Source of the DNA: Lytechinus pictus
Taxonomy: Eukaryota > Echinodermata > Echinoidea > Temnopleuroida > Toxopneustidae
Assembly (NCBI RefSeq): GCF_037042905.1
Contig: NC_087258.1
Location: forward strand, 11,955,501 to 12,019,500
DNA: 64,000 nucleotides
Direction of reading: 5' to 3'
In this document: one piece after another, positions 23,022 through 34,111 of the stretch
Layout of the letters: each line of letters opens with the position of its first letter
How positions within the stretch are numbered: the first letter of the stretch is position 1
Program-made: the position numbers and the translations under genes
Notes under the pieces: generated by a model
The model's database searches: none
Seen by the model: only the letters and a program-made list of their open reading frames with translations
What the model was told of the DNA's origin: nothing

Positions 23022-23888
23022 TTAAATATTGAAATGTACTGGCCTCTCTCTGCCCGGGTTTCGAAATTCATCCAACAAGGCTTTCTGTTCCCCTAGGGGA
23101 ACGAACTTACTCTCAATATATAGCTTCCTCGGTTCTGCCCTTGAAAAATAAACTCTTTTTCCAGCATCCTTGGCCGCATGCAGCAGTGGAAATTGAGGTT
23201 TCCTCGCCTCCCGGACAGCTTTAGGGAGATCATCCGTTATAACAAACTTGGTACCTTTAAGATGCTTGGCATTTTTCATTATTTTATCTTTATCTGGATA
23301 CCGCAGCATTCTTGCTTTGATCGGACGAGGACCTCGTGGAGCCGGGCATCGATGGACTCGCTGAAACTCCATTCCTCGAACCTCTTCCTCATTCATCTTC
23401 AATTTCTCCTTCATAAAATCTCTCACCACCTTTTGTGTATCCTCTGGTTCAGCTGGGCCTCCTCCTTCTGCAATCCCAAGAAACACAATGTTTTCTCGTG
23501 CGGCGTAAACACTCAGCTTTTCCAGCTCCATCGACAGCTTCTCGAACTTCTCCTTGAAGTTTTTTTCCACCTGCGGTATGGTCTCCAAAGTTATTTTCTC
23601 CGTCACGTTTGCGTTATAGGATACCGATGTAATCAATTCCGTCAACTTCGTTTCCATTTCCATAACGCGAGACATTGTGTTTCGAATCTGGGCCTCCATA
23701 TTTTTCTCAAGTCTATCTAGCCTTTCTTGCGTCTGTCTGAAATGGTTGTTCATCAGCTGTCTAAGAGATTCAGTCTCTTCATTCTCATTTCTCTGCCCAG
23801 CGCCGGCGGTCCCTGTTGCCTGGCTCCCGGGGCTAGAGGACGGTTTCTTTCGCTTGTCTCGGTTCATTGCAGGTGCTTGCGGGTTCAA
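23022..23888 (-). CDS. LINE ORF1 protein (L1/Tx1 type), orphan
   Basis: A 288-residue basic protein with the layout of L1-group ORF1 proteins, RNA-binding chaperones that coat the retrotransposon RNA. There is a Pro/Ser/Gly-rich, basic N-terminus (1-35), a predicted coiled coil (~38-125, many E/K/L/M heptads), an RRM-like segment starting at NIVFLGIAE (~133-215), and a C-terminal domain (~220-285) with DLPKAVREARK and RVYFSRAEPRKLYI. The reading frame is unbroken. No ORF2 (endonuclease/reverse transcriptase) follows on the minus strand to the left, where the sequence is AT-rich and non-coding, so this is either a half-LINE or a remnant whose ORF2 was lost. It ends within 100 bp of the start of duplication unit B. 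Confidence 0.85.
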   Translation of the reverse strand: MNPQAPAMNRDKRKKPSSSPGSQATGTAGAGQRNENEETESLRQLMNNHFRQTQERLDRLEKNMEAQIRNTMSRVMEMETKLTELITSVSYNANVTEKITLETIPQVEKNFKEKFEKLSMELEKLSVYAARENIVFLGIAEGGGPAEPEDTQKVVRDFMKEKLKMNEEEVRGMEFQRVHRCPAPRGPRPIKARMLRYPDKDKIMKNAKHLKGTKFVITDDLPKAVREARKPQFPLLHAAKDAGKRVYFSRAEPRKLYIESKFVPLGEQKALLDEFRNPGRERPVHFNI

Positions 23889-23985
23889 ATCTCAGTACAC
23901 ACAAAGTCAATACAAATTTTAGGAGAGGGTCCGCACACGTGCTCACTCGTTGAAGGTCATGTCGCGAATCATCCTGGTAGCAGAG

Positions 23986-24186
23986 TTCTTCAAAGGAACC
24001 GATCATTACCGGTTTAACGATTACACCGTCCAGATTGACGACGGTTATCCGATGGAGACAGCGTTCACGTGGCTAGCTCGGTTGTGATGCGAGTGCGTAC
24101 GCAGTCGCCGGCGGGGAGGAGATGCAGCTACAATGATTCCTTCAGTAGCTGCTTTGTATTTTCTCTCCTTTCTGCGATCTACGTTT
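23986..24186 (+). pseudogene. Broken copy of the MMP terminal exon
   Basis: It matches 3524-3727 from the FFKGTDHYRFNDY segment onward. The 5' part of the exon is missing, and four extra bases after ACGTGGCT shift the frame and reach a stop straight away. Smaller indels follow in the linker and tail. It is the edge of duplication unit B cutting through the exon, so it is not expected to make protein. Confidence 0.85.
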
Positions 24187-24748
24187 TTTTTTTACAATTT
24201 TTCATTCTAGGCTTGTAGGATTGTAGTGCCCCTAGAGAAATTTAAGCGTGCTGCAAGCTAGCAAACAGTATAGACTTTAATATGCATGCCTATTACTAGC
24301 CTATTAATCTATCCACTTAGTCTGCTGGCACAGACCCTTTGATTTCACAGTTTGCATTGTGCATAGAACAGAGTGAGACTAGATTAACTGTGTACTGTGG
24401 CTGGTTCTGTCTTATTTGACGCAGACAGAGCCTTTGGCGTCTAGTCTTCACTCTAGACATGGTATATTTGGTTAAAGTTTCAAATATGAATCTGTGTTTG
24501 CAGACTACGATCCACTTGCTTTTCACCTGGCCATGTTACAACCGATAATGATATAATGTCACAGCAATGGCCCTGGGAAGCGGGGGTGCTGCGTGTATTA
24601 TTCTCCATAGGCAGCACCCCTGGAATTCTGGTAGGTGTGACAAAATGGAGAAATGTAACCAAAATGACCAACATTTTGTATAGAATCCCTTTTTTCTGTT
24701 TTTAAAAAAAAATCGTACGTAAACTTCCGTTGGAAGGCATAGACAGTT
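24187..24748 (+). other. Unit B copy of the MMP 3' flank
   Basis: It matches 3728-4249 then jumps to 5306-5350. No gene is seen. Confidence 0.6.
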
Positions 24749-25466
24749 CTGGGGCCCATTTCATAAAGAGTTGCTATCATAGCAAGTTGCTATCATAGCA
24801 ACTCTGGTAGAATAGCAGCTTTTGCTTGCTATGCTAGCAACTTTGCATTTCATAAAAGCACATTCGCTGGAAAGTCAGCTTGACTTTCCAGCTATTTATT
24901 TGAATAGTCATGTACGAGGCTGATTAGGGGGAAATCCCCTTTATCTCCAGTTTTTTGTTTTCAATTCAAGTCATAAGTTTAGGTAGAAAGCACTGGCGGA
25001 TTCAGGGGGGGGGCACAGCCGGCTCGTGCCCCCCCCCCCCCCCCACCTTTGAGAAGCAAAATTAGAAGAAAAAAATTGAAAGAGAATATATATTTTTTTT
25101 TTGCTTATTAATTTTTTCGGGAGCGAAATTATTATTTAGCAGCTGCAAACAGGGTCTGCAGCATAAGACTAGCAGTTGAAGCAGAGTGATGGCTCTATGG
25201 CGATAGTTTGCCATTCTAGAAGAGAGTAAGAAGAAAATATCAATTTGTCACAGGATGGCATAGCATTGTTTCTCCATTGTGTAAGTTTTCAGAGAATTGA
25301 TTTAATTTAGCCCTATGCCAGGGAAAAAATTATTTTAAAAAGGGGGAAAATTTATTATTATTGCCGGTCGAAATTTCACCTTCAACAAAGTTTCTACCGT
25401 ACAATTTTCATCCCAGTCCCACACTTGACTATTTGTGTCGGTAATGCAAGGTTGTATCAACAACAA

Positions 25467-25876
25467 GGCAGGCGCTAACCCAGGGAGCTCCCGCCCGCGT
25501 AGCGGGCGGTAGCCCAGGGGCTTACCGTGTATTTTACCATACTCACGGGACTAGGGTGATTTGTGGTCTAAATATTTCTCCAAATGAATTGTGAAAACAG
25601 AAATTATGCACTTACCACGATTATATGGATGAAGGTCTAACGAGTGGCAGTTTCCTGACATCTGGGCACAAACTGGAACCTCAAAAAAATGAAAAGTTAT
25701 CTCCTTCTACCCCCGTCTCGATCGGCCATTTTTGTTATGAATTGTAACAAAATGGCCGATCGAGACTGGGGTACGGTAGAAGGAGAGAACTTTTTTTTGA
25801 GTATGGTAAAATACACGGTAAGCCCCTGGGCTCCGGCCTGCTGGGCGGGCCGGAGCTCCCTGGGTTAGGCAGGCGC
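25467..25876. mobile_element. 392-bp MITE M4 with 9-bp target duplication
   Basis: The element 25476-25867 has ends TAACCCAGGGAGCTCC and GGAGCTCCCTGGGTTA, and is nearly palindromic throughout. Its centre has GTCTCGATCGGCCATTTTTG facing its complement around 25740. It is flanked by GGCAGGCGC at 25467-25475 and 25868-25876. A 9-bp duplication fits Mutator-like elements. It is nested in the GGGCCC-ended transposon. The minus ORF across it is a shadow of the palindrome. Confidence 0.9.
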
Positions 25877-26462
25877 AGGCCACTGCTGGTGCAGTGCTAT
25901 TAAAAATCACGTACCTGAAGCAAGTAAATTTGTAGGCTCTAATCATGCATGAAACATCGAAAATGACCTTAAAAGATTATTTTTGTTTATAATGGAAATA
26001 TTTTTAAGTTATCGGTTTCAACGGCGAATAACCATTCAGTACCGTAAACTAAAACTTTAAAAGTAAACGGATTCCACAATGCCATGGCCATGACTTTTTT
26101 TGTTGTTGAGAAAGTCAGAAACAGAAAAAAAAGATTTTATCATTTTTTTTTTTATGGCCTAGGACTTTTTTAATTTAGGCTTTAAATTAAACACTTCCAC
26201 ATAATAGATCTACCTTCCTCTATTTTTTCCTACAAGAAAAAAGATCCTCTCCATTTGTCTTTTTTTTTTAAGTCTGTCTATAACTTCCCTTTTTTTTTCC
26301 TTGGCCTGCCCCGTGATAAACTGAAAAATTTGTTGTTTCGGAAGAATTTTTTAACATTTTTTTTTTGGTAGGTAGGACAAAAAAAAGAAACTGCATTTCT
26401 ACTAGAAAGCGTTCCCTTAATATATTCTTTATTCATGTTATTAGCATTATTAACGCATACAT

Positions 26463-26905
26463 TCGTAATTCCGAAGCTTCGTTATTCCAATGGTTCGCAT
26501 ATTCCGAAGGTTCGTTATTCCGAAGGTTCGTAATTCCGAAAGTTCGTAAGTCCGAAAACGAAATAGGGTTCGTTATTCCGAAGGTTCGTTAGTCCGAAAA
26601 CAAAGTGAGGTTTGTAATTCCGAAGGTTTGTTAATCCGAAAACAAAATGAGGTTCGTGATTCCGAAAACATAATGATTAACAAACCTTATTTCGTTTTCA
26701 GACTAACGAACCATTGGAACATCGAACCTTATTTCGTTTTCAGATTATCGAACCTTCGGAATAACGCCACAAATGTTCGGATTAACGAACCCTTCTACGT
26801 TTTCGGATTGACGAACATCGAGGTATAGGCAATTTACGTGTTTCGGAATTACGAACCTTCGAAATATAGAACCTTCAGAATTACGAAGTGTAACCATTAT
26901 TAATT
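26463..26905. repeat. Minisatellite of TTCGTAATTCCGAA-type units in both orientations
   Basis: Short units such as GGTTCGTTATTCCGAA and GGTTCGTAATTCCGAA run forward to ~26690. After that the complement (GATTAACGAACC, CAGACTAACGAACC) dominates, then the orientation mixes again, forming a large hairpin-capable array inside the transposon. Confidence 0.8.
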
Positions 26906-27230
26906 ATCACAGACATTGCTCTAAATATCCGTTCTCTTGTAAGAGCCCTTTGGGCATGCCTGAGCACAACGTACGCCATTCTTAACAATGAAAAACCCTT
27001 TACAGTGTCAACTTGACGCTCCCCTATGGCCAGCTTCAAATATTTAACCCTATTTGACGCTCCAGTAACCATACTTGACTTTCCAGTAAAAAGTTGACGC
27101 TCCTACTGGAGCGTCAACTTTTTATGAAATGCGCTGCAGCGTCAAATATTAAATTTGACGCTGCAAGTGAAAATTTGACGCTGTTTTGGGACTTGACGCT
27201 GACGCTGTACCTTTATGAAATGGGCCCCTG

Positions 27231-29143
27231 GTCATAATCCAACAAAAGAACCAACTGGGCTGGTAGAAACTCCTTAAGTTGTAGTCCGCAATGCTGGTTA
27301 TGATGAAACGGATGCTGAAAATGCGATGGGCGATCGCAGTCACCGTATTGAACTAAAATGTCCGTGAAGACAATGTCGATGATGATAAACAGCTGATTTC
27401 AGCAGTCCACGGGTTGCAGAATGAGAACTGAAAATTGCTCTTTACATACTGGCAAACAGTTCCGTATAAAACTCGATCTGTACGGAGATAAATTCTGGGC
27501 TCTGAAATTCTATCTTGTGATATTTTGAGTTCTGATTCTTCTGAAAAATCTCCCAAACTTTGATATCAATTTCCAATCTTCTTGAAGCTTCCAGTTATTT
27601 CTACAATATGGACATTCCCCTTTCTTCAAGAAAAATACACTAGTTTAAAAAACATCCTGAATGATCTCATAATGGTAAAAACAATACCTATCTTGTCCTT
27701 TTTCCTTGCCAGCCAGCGAATCATATTGTCTATAGAGATTAATGCAGGTTAATAATTATGTGGTTCATTTCTGAATAATGAAAATTCCACTGCCTCATTA
27801 AATATGCAATCAAAAAGTAATTTACCCTTAACACTGACATTGAGTTGAATGAATGTTACAATGAATAGTTATTTATTGAGATAATTATGTACAAGCATGT
27901 GCTTATACAGTATATTATATAGCGTTGTAGTGACTCCCCCTTAAAGTGTTTATATGGAGAATCATTAAAAAAATAAATGTATAATCTTATATTTTTCTAG
28001 TATATAATGAATTGCATTTTTACCAGGAATAGATTTAAAACAGTTCTATATTCAACTCCAATTGTGTATTTATGTATTCTCTTTATGTAAAAATTGCTCC
28101 ATTTTGGGGAAAGTGATAAATTTTTGCATTTGTAATATAAATTTGTTATTGTAATTCTGAAATATGTCGTTCTAATATTAGGGGGATAATAAACAATAAA
28201 AGAAACTAGTCCAAGTAGTGTTGTTTGTCAGCAATGAATGAGTTTTGGAAGGAAAGTAAAATGATGATTATGATGATAATGATGATGATGATGATGATGA
28301 TAATAATAATAGTAATGATAAAATAATATAAATTATAATTATTGTAACAGAAGGCTGCACCATATAAGCATGCTTATATGGTGCATTTTCCAGTTACGGG
28401 AACACAAAACCAAAAAAATATGTGAATGAAATTACGAAATATGAATGTAATTCTGAGGGTTTCATTTATTCAACATGCCCATACAGACAACGTGGAAGAA
28501 GGAACATCAGCGGCCTGCCAATCCCCGCCTATACCATTATGAGTGGGTCAATCAAATAAATATTATGCAGAATGTACGAAGCGCTTTATAGAATGTTTAT
28601 ATAGCTTGAAAACGGCCAACCTTATCAGGCACTCGAGCTCTACACCTGGATGGAGCGTGGTAAACAACGCCACGTTAAATGACGAGAGTGCCGCGATTCA
28701 TTTTATTGAAGATGAGATGTCTGCGATTGACGTAGAATGCAGCTGTTCGTAATTTCATGAAGTTACGCGTGATTTTACTCATGACTGCTGACCCTTTCTT
28801 GTACTAAAATTGTGTATTCATATTCTATGCCTATGTAGCTGACTTAGCACTGAAATTTTTTTAGAGTCGTGTGTAACGTCGTATGTAATTTTACGAATAG
28901 CTTTATACAATACCAACAGGACACACGTTCAAAACACATGTCATCACACAATTATCGACATTAAAAAAAAATATGTTTCAAAAGATATTATTTCATTTTC
29001 TCGCGATCGCTATTTTTCTAAATGGAGTTGTTGCAGGAACATTCAGACACTATAGTTGTCAGGTTAGCAAGGATTCCATCCTGATTCCTTTTTGAATTAC
29101 AAAGGTATTTTCATGGCTTGCATTCCTCGATTCATTGCCAAAA
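27231..29143. other. Unit B flank between the MMP remnant and GPCR B
   Basis: It corresponds to A 5358-5402, 10287-11371 and 13669-14410. It holds the same ATG/ATA microsatellite (28260-28325) and hairpin (CTGCACCATATA... at 28350-28385). No gene is seen. Confidence 0.6.
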
Positions 29144-30457
29144 TCATTTAGCAAATCTACAAAATTTAAAAGATTCCTTCACATCATTTCTGAAGCTGTT
29201 GTTGACAAGATAATACACAAAGAAGTTAACGACGTGGTTGAGGAGCGCGAGATCTAACAGAATGTTGATGACGATATGGAATCGACGCCAAAACAATATC
29301 GGTAAGACAGGGATAATTAGTTTAGGGGTCCACGTTACCAAGAAGAAAGCTGTTATGATGAGAAGCATGCGAGTAGTTTTCCGTCCATGATCAGAATACT
29401 TTTTGTTCTTTATCGACTTCGGTGGAACAGAAACAGGAACAGAGAGCTGTGAAGATGAACCTGTTGGTGGGGGGAATCGTAGGTTAGTGTCTCCTGCATT
29501 CAAGAAATGGCTCTCACCTTCATCGTGGCCCTCTTCGGCTATTTTTTTAAACGAAGACACCGGACTTGTCAGAGAATGGTCGTTTCTATCAAAAGCATTA
29601 TGGGCGTTGTCTCGAGTGTTTGCACGTTTCATTATTGTTTCTTTGCCAAGGATACCAGTGTCTCTGCCCGGTGGTTCCGTCTCACGGCCTGTCGAAGAAG
29701 TACTGATAACTACATCTTGACTGACCGTAGGAAGGCCATGTCTATTGTTGACCAGGTCGGCATGAATCTTGGCCCTCTTCCGCAAAGAGTGGTACACGAG
29801 GCCGTACATGATAGATATTGTTACAAAAGATAAGAAAAACAAGATAAAGTACAAAACCCGGAATGGGAAAGTCACGTCATTCGGCACCGATGATACGCAA
29901 GTGATGATTCCGTAAAGCGTTATGTCTCCGACTACACTAAATGTGACGAATGGGATGTTTGAGACGATGGCGACCAGAATACATACCGCTACAATGAAAC
30001 ACGACGATCGTACCGTGATCCGACGTCGTAATGGACGACAGACAGCCACGTAGCGGTCAATACTGATTGACAAGGTTAGAAAGAGCGAAGCTAAAGTATA
30101 AATTTCTTTTAAGAACCAACGGAGAGCTACCATCAGACACGTGAGATTGGCGTTCAGCTCCAGATCTCTCAGCACAAAATTGCCTACAGGCATGACAGAT
30201 GAGAACGTGCTAGCAATTAAGTCGACTACCGCTTGGCCGATGATGAGGATGTCCGTGCTCGTCTTCCGTTTCTTCCAGGTATAAGCGCGGATGATGACGG
30301 CGTTGCCGGGCATTCCTAAAATCAATACCATCGTATAGAAAATCAAATCAGCAATTTTGGTAATTTCGTCGATGTTGGTATGTGTGTCGTCCTGGCAGAC
30401 ATCATTTGATACATTATTATAGGCTGCAAGCAAGTCCAATTCTTGAGAATCTTTCGT
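29144..30457 (-). CDS. Class A GPCR, copy B; long intact frame but start codon changed to ACG
   Basis: The frame is open for about 437 codons and nearly identical to copy A: TM1 GN, TM2 Asp, CxxxVALRWFLKE into DRY, paired cysteines, long third loop, TWTP in TM6 and NFFVY in TM7. It has three extra residues (SVM) before PVGN. The codon aligned with the start in the other copies is ACG (30455-30457). Upstream, the frame meets a stop before any ATG, and the next in-frame ATG falls in TM1. Translation would need ACG initiation, splicing to an upstream start, or it does not occur. With no internal stops, the change looks recent. The TA repeat (30509-30545) and conserved 5' flank remain. Confidence 0.85.
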   Translation of the reverse strand, partial: TKDSQELDLLAAYNNVSNDVCQDDTHTNIDEITKIADLIFYTMVLILGMPGNAVIIRAYTWKKRKTSTDILIIGQAVVDLIASTFSSVMPVGNFVLRDLELNANLTCLMVALRWFLKEIYTLASLFLTLSISIDRYVAVCRPLRRRITVRSSCFIVAVCILVAIVSNIPFVTFSVVGDITLYGIITCVSSVPNDVTFPFRVLYFILFFLSFVTISIMYGLVYHSLRKRAKIHADLVNNRHGLPTVSQDVVISTSSTGRETEPPGRDTGILGKETIMKRANTRDNAHNAFDRNDHSLTSPVSSFKKIAEEGHDEGESHFLNAGDTNLRFPPPTGSSSQLSVPVSVPPKSIKNKKYSDHGRKTTRMLLIITAFFLVTWTPKLIIPVLPILFWRRFHIVINILLDLALLNHVVNFFVYYLVNNSFRNDVKESFKFCRFAK

Positions 30458-30507
30458 TGCAGATTCGTTGATGACAGCTCTAGAGTAAAATGGTTTTCAA
30501 AATTCTC

Positions 30508-30547
<40 letters not shown>

Positions 30548-31133
30548 TGCAAACAGTCTAACTGTTGTAGCATTCGAGTTAGCCTAACAAACACTTGGAC
30601 CTAACACGAATATTCATGCCTCAATTGAACAAGAATGAATAATCGGGGTGGGTTTATATATGATGATGAAAGATATTCATATAACGCTGATGTCGTCTTG
30701 TGCCTACAATAATTACTGTGAAAATAAAGTGACAGTTTCTCGATGAGCAACTCACTTCATGCAAATAAAAACATCGTTTGGATGTACCTGAAGCTGAATG
30801 AAGCTGAACAAGAATAGACGAAAAACACTAATTCCATTCACAGAATGAATGGAAGCCACCATTACAGAAAGACTTCGGAAATTCACACTTGAAGAACAGA
30901 GAGATAGAGAGATAGAGAGAGATACGGAGAGAGATGGAGAGAGAGATGGAGAGAAAGAGGGAGAGGAAGAGGGTATTGAGGATCGAGAGATGCATGTGGA
31001 AAATTTTATTGCGATAACTTATTTAAAATGATACTGTAATAAGGGATTAAACAAATCTCACAGTTTCTGAACAATTCAGACCTTTGAATATGTATATCAT
31101 CACCCCCCCCCCCATTTTCTCTTTTTCCCTCCA
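30458..31133. promoter_or_regulatory. 5' flank of GPCR B with TA microsatellite and GA-rich tract
   Basis: It matches the flank of copy A, with a longer (TA)n run (30509-30545) and a GA-rich tract (30898-30975). The promoter role is inferred from conservation only. Confidence 0.4.
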
Positions 31134-31663
31134 AGTATTGGTGTATAAGGGTCGTATTGGTGTATAAGGGTCGTATTGGTGTATAAGGGTCGTATTGGTA
31201 TATAAGATTCGTATTGGTGTATAAGGGCCGTATTGGTGTATAAGGGCCGTATAGGGGTATAAGGGTCGTATTGGTGTATAAGGGTCGTATTGGGGAATAA
31301 GGGTCGTATTGGTGTATAAGGGTCGTATTGGGGTATAAGGGTCGTATTGGTGTATAAGGGCCGTATAGGGGTATAAGATTCGTATTGGTGTATAAGGTTC
31401 GTATTGGTGTATGAGGGTCATATTTGAAGTACAAGGTTCGTATTGGCGTATGAGGGTCGTATTGGTGTATAATGTTCGTATTGGTGTATAAGGGTCGTAT
31501 TGGGGTAAAAGGGTCGTATTGGTGGATAAGGGTCGTATTAGTGTATGAGGTTCGTATTGGTGTATAAGGGCCGTATTGGTGTATAAGGGTCGTATTGGTG
31601 TATCAGGGTCGTATTGGGGTATAAGGGTCGTATTGGTATATAAGGGTTGTATTGGCGTATAAG
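31134..31663 (+). repeat. 19-bp minisatellite, ~28 copies (unit B)
   Basis: Same unit and position as at 16367-17427 but half the length. The marker variant (GGTCATATTTGAAGTACAAG) occurs once. Minus-strand ORFs across it are repeat artefacts. Confidence 0.95.
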
Positions 31664-32626
31664 TGGACTGGTTTCATTTTTTTTTTCATTCACGATATGC
31701 CATTTTCCTTGGGTTGAAATGACCAACATCAAATATAGACAGCGATGATGAAGATCAAAACCAGGGGGAGGGGTGGTTTATAAGTGTCATGTCCTGGTAA
31801 TTAAAGTACATGACGGCATAGAGGAGACTGCTTGAAAGGCTTGACATGTTGATGGAGCATTTTAATAGTTTGATATAATGAAAACTGACAATGATTTGAA
31901 GAATACAATTTAGGAGATAAATCTTAAATGTCATTAACTGGAGAGTTACGGAAAAAATATAGACTTCATATACACCATTATAGATGATGTAGGTTATTGT
32001 CGTCAAACTTTTTTTAAAAGCACTCCCCCAAGTTAATTTTTCTTTTGTCGTGCATGTATAATTCAAATATTGATCTTGCCTTAGACTTGTGTTATGAGAA
32101 CACACATGCATGCAACTTAATGTTACATCACCAAGATTACAAGTCATTAATATTTTCACATCAATATATCGGAAATGTTATCGAATAGAATATAAAAACA
32201 TAACAATCACCCATCGCAGAATAATAAAAACTCAATTACATGTAAATGGACATCAAGCTTCCACCGTGGATCTTCTTTTTTAATATATTATGATAATGAT
32301 AATATTCCACATTTATAAGTCTCAGAAAACTTACATCAATAGCCTCTCCCACAGACTTGCCCTATACATACGTGAATAATACTCCTTAATTACTTAATAT
32401 CTTGCCAAAGTCCCCCCTTTGTCTCATTTAATCCTCTCCGTCTGCATTACCCTCTTAAAACTAGCCACAAACACCGCTACAGTACCGGGACTGTCCTGAG
32501 ACTGTATATAGCAGTGTTGCCTTCAGCACATGTTCAGTGTGAATTCTCGGACCCGCATTAAAGTACTCCAGGATAACATTGCCTCGCATAAATTAACTCC
32601 ACCACAAACTCTCGCTAGGCAAGCCA
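31664..32626. other. Unit B copy of the module flank, no gene seen
   Basis: It matches 17428-18383. The 134-residue minus ORF here has no recognisable domain and is disrupted in unit A, so I do not call it. Confidence 0.55.
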
Positions 32627-32841
32627 TAACAATAGTAGTCCAGTTTGGACCTTGGTGTTTGGAAGTTCCCTTTCCCAAAGCTAACATAGAGGGCACATGT
32701 CTCCCAATCACTAATCAGTGCCAACCCAGGGAAGATGAGTGAATTGGCGCTGATTAGAGATTGGGGGACATGTGCCCTCTATGTTTGATTTGGAAAAAGG
32801 AACTTCCAAACACCAAGGTCCAATCTGGACTATAACAATAG
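32627..32841. mobile_element. 197-bp MITE M3 with 9-bp target duplication (unit B copy)
   Basis: The element 32636-32832 lies between TAACAATAG copies (32627-32635, 32833-32841). It is orthologous by position to 18384-18598, so it was inserted before the A/B duplication. Confidence 0.88.
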
Positions 32842-32970
32842 ACAGCCCCGCGTGACTGTCGCGGTGTACCTTCAGTCTGGACTTTCGCTGCACGACGCAA
32901 ACGGACTTTACGACGGTAAGTTGAGACTTTTGGAGAGACTGTCCTGCAATTAATGCAAGTTGTTTGACAT

Positions 32971-34111
32971 TTCATTCAATTCAATTCAATTTAAAAATGG
33001 TCTTTATTAATAATCAAACATGTTAACAATCATTCATGAAAAAACAGCAAGAGCTGGAAAAATCATGTTTACAAGTTGGTGTTGGCACATTATTAAATAC
33101 ATAGTAAAAACCATAGTAAAATGCATTAAGAAAGGCTATACATTTAAAAGTTAATACAATTTAGATAGCATAAAAGGCAATGAATGAATGAATGTAATAT
33201 GATAATGGCAGACTTGAAGGAGAGGAGACTGACACTTATTTAAATGACAAAATTAATTGTATGGTGGGGTGGGGATGACCATTTTGCATTGCCTTTTCTA
33301 GTCTACACACTCATCTTTTGTTGAGTATGTCAACCAAAAAAGGCAATGGACTGTTTTTAAATCTTGTTGTTCTTATTGGAAATTGTTGATAGTTGTTTGT
33401 GCGACGAAGAGATATGTTTGTATGTTTTTTTTTCGAGGTAGCCATGTCTTACACAAAGGATGAGTTGAAATTCACGGTGATTTTGCAATTTTTTTACACA
33501 GTGTCAGTCTTCTCTCCTCAAGTGTTGGTAAATTACATACCTGACATGCATTTGTGTATGTGATGTACATGTAATTATGTCCTATGATAATTTAACATAC
33601 TCTCCGTTGTATTCTTTCAATAGTATTATTTTGTTTTGCTGTAAGACTGCTATGAAAAACTGGAGCACAATATTCTAAAATTGGTCGTATATAACCCATA
33701 TATATTGTCACTAAATCCTTCAAAGGTAAATTGAACTTTTTCAGTTTCCTTAACATATATAATTTTCTATTGCACCTTTTAACCAAGTCATCGACATGTA
33801 AATTCCATTTCAAATCAGATTGTATAATAACTCCAAGAATTTTGATACTTTCTACATTACATAAGGCAGAGTTATTAATGGCAAGAACCTCAAGAGTGAT
33901 GGGGTTTTTCATAAAAGTAATATGTAAGGTAAAACACTTTGAGGGATTGAGTGACATATTATTTGATTGTGACCAGGATTGCACTGATCAGAATTAAGTA
34001 CTGATTGTAATTGCGAAGTGTCGGTTGATTTACGACACTGTACTAAAGACAAATCATCAACATATTTAAAATAGTGTATAGGAATATTTTCACATAAATC
34101 ATTTAATTGAA
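32971..34111 (-). mobile_element. 5'-truncated non-LTR retrotransposon (CR1/jockey group) fragment
   Basis: The minus strand encodes the end of a reverse transcriptase: KYVDDLSLV (the catalytic YVDD-type motif, ~34050-34075) and, after a frameshift, a thumb/C-terminal part (33592-33984) with NPSKCFTLHITF, ILGVIIQSDLKWNLHVDD and IRPILEYCAPVFHSSL. The 3' end at the left is an ATTGA-type simple repeat (32971-32990 in complement). Unit A lacks it, so it was inserted after the A/B split. No clear target duplication. Not active. Confidence 0.85.

Larger units (their letters stand above)
24749..27230. mobile_element. 2.5-kb DNA transposon with GGGCCCATTTCATAAAG ends and CTG duplication
   Basis: It starts GGGCCCATTTCATAAAG at 24752 and ends CTTTATGAAATGGGCCC at 27227. 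It is flanked by CTG (24749-24751; 27228-27230) where unit A has one CTG in AGTTCTGGTCATAATCC (~5351-5367). Subterminal repeats differ at the two ends: GTTGCTATCATAGCAA at the left and many TTGACGCT copies at the right. It carries a C-rich MITE-like block (24993-25050), a 392-bp MITE (25476-25867) and an oriented minisatellite (26463-26905). No transposase is visible. The superfamily is undetermined; a 3-bp GC-rich duplication would be compatible with CACTA-like or Academ-like elements. Confidence 0.85.

Noticed and set aside
31755-32159. 134-codon minus-strand ORF in the unit B flank
   Set aside because: The matching DNA in unit A has indels that break it, and no domain is recognisable.
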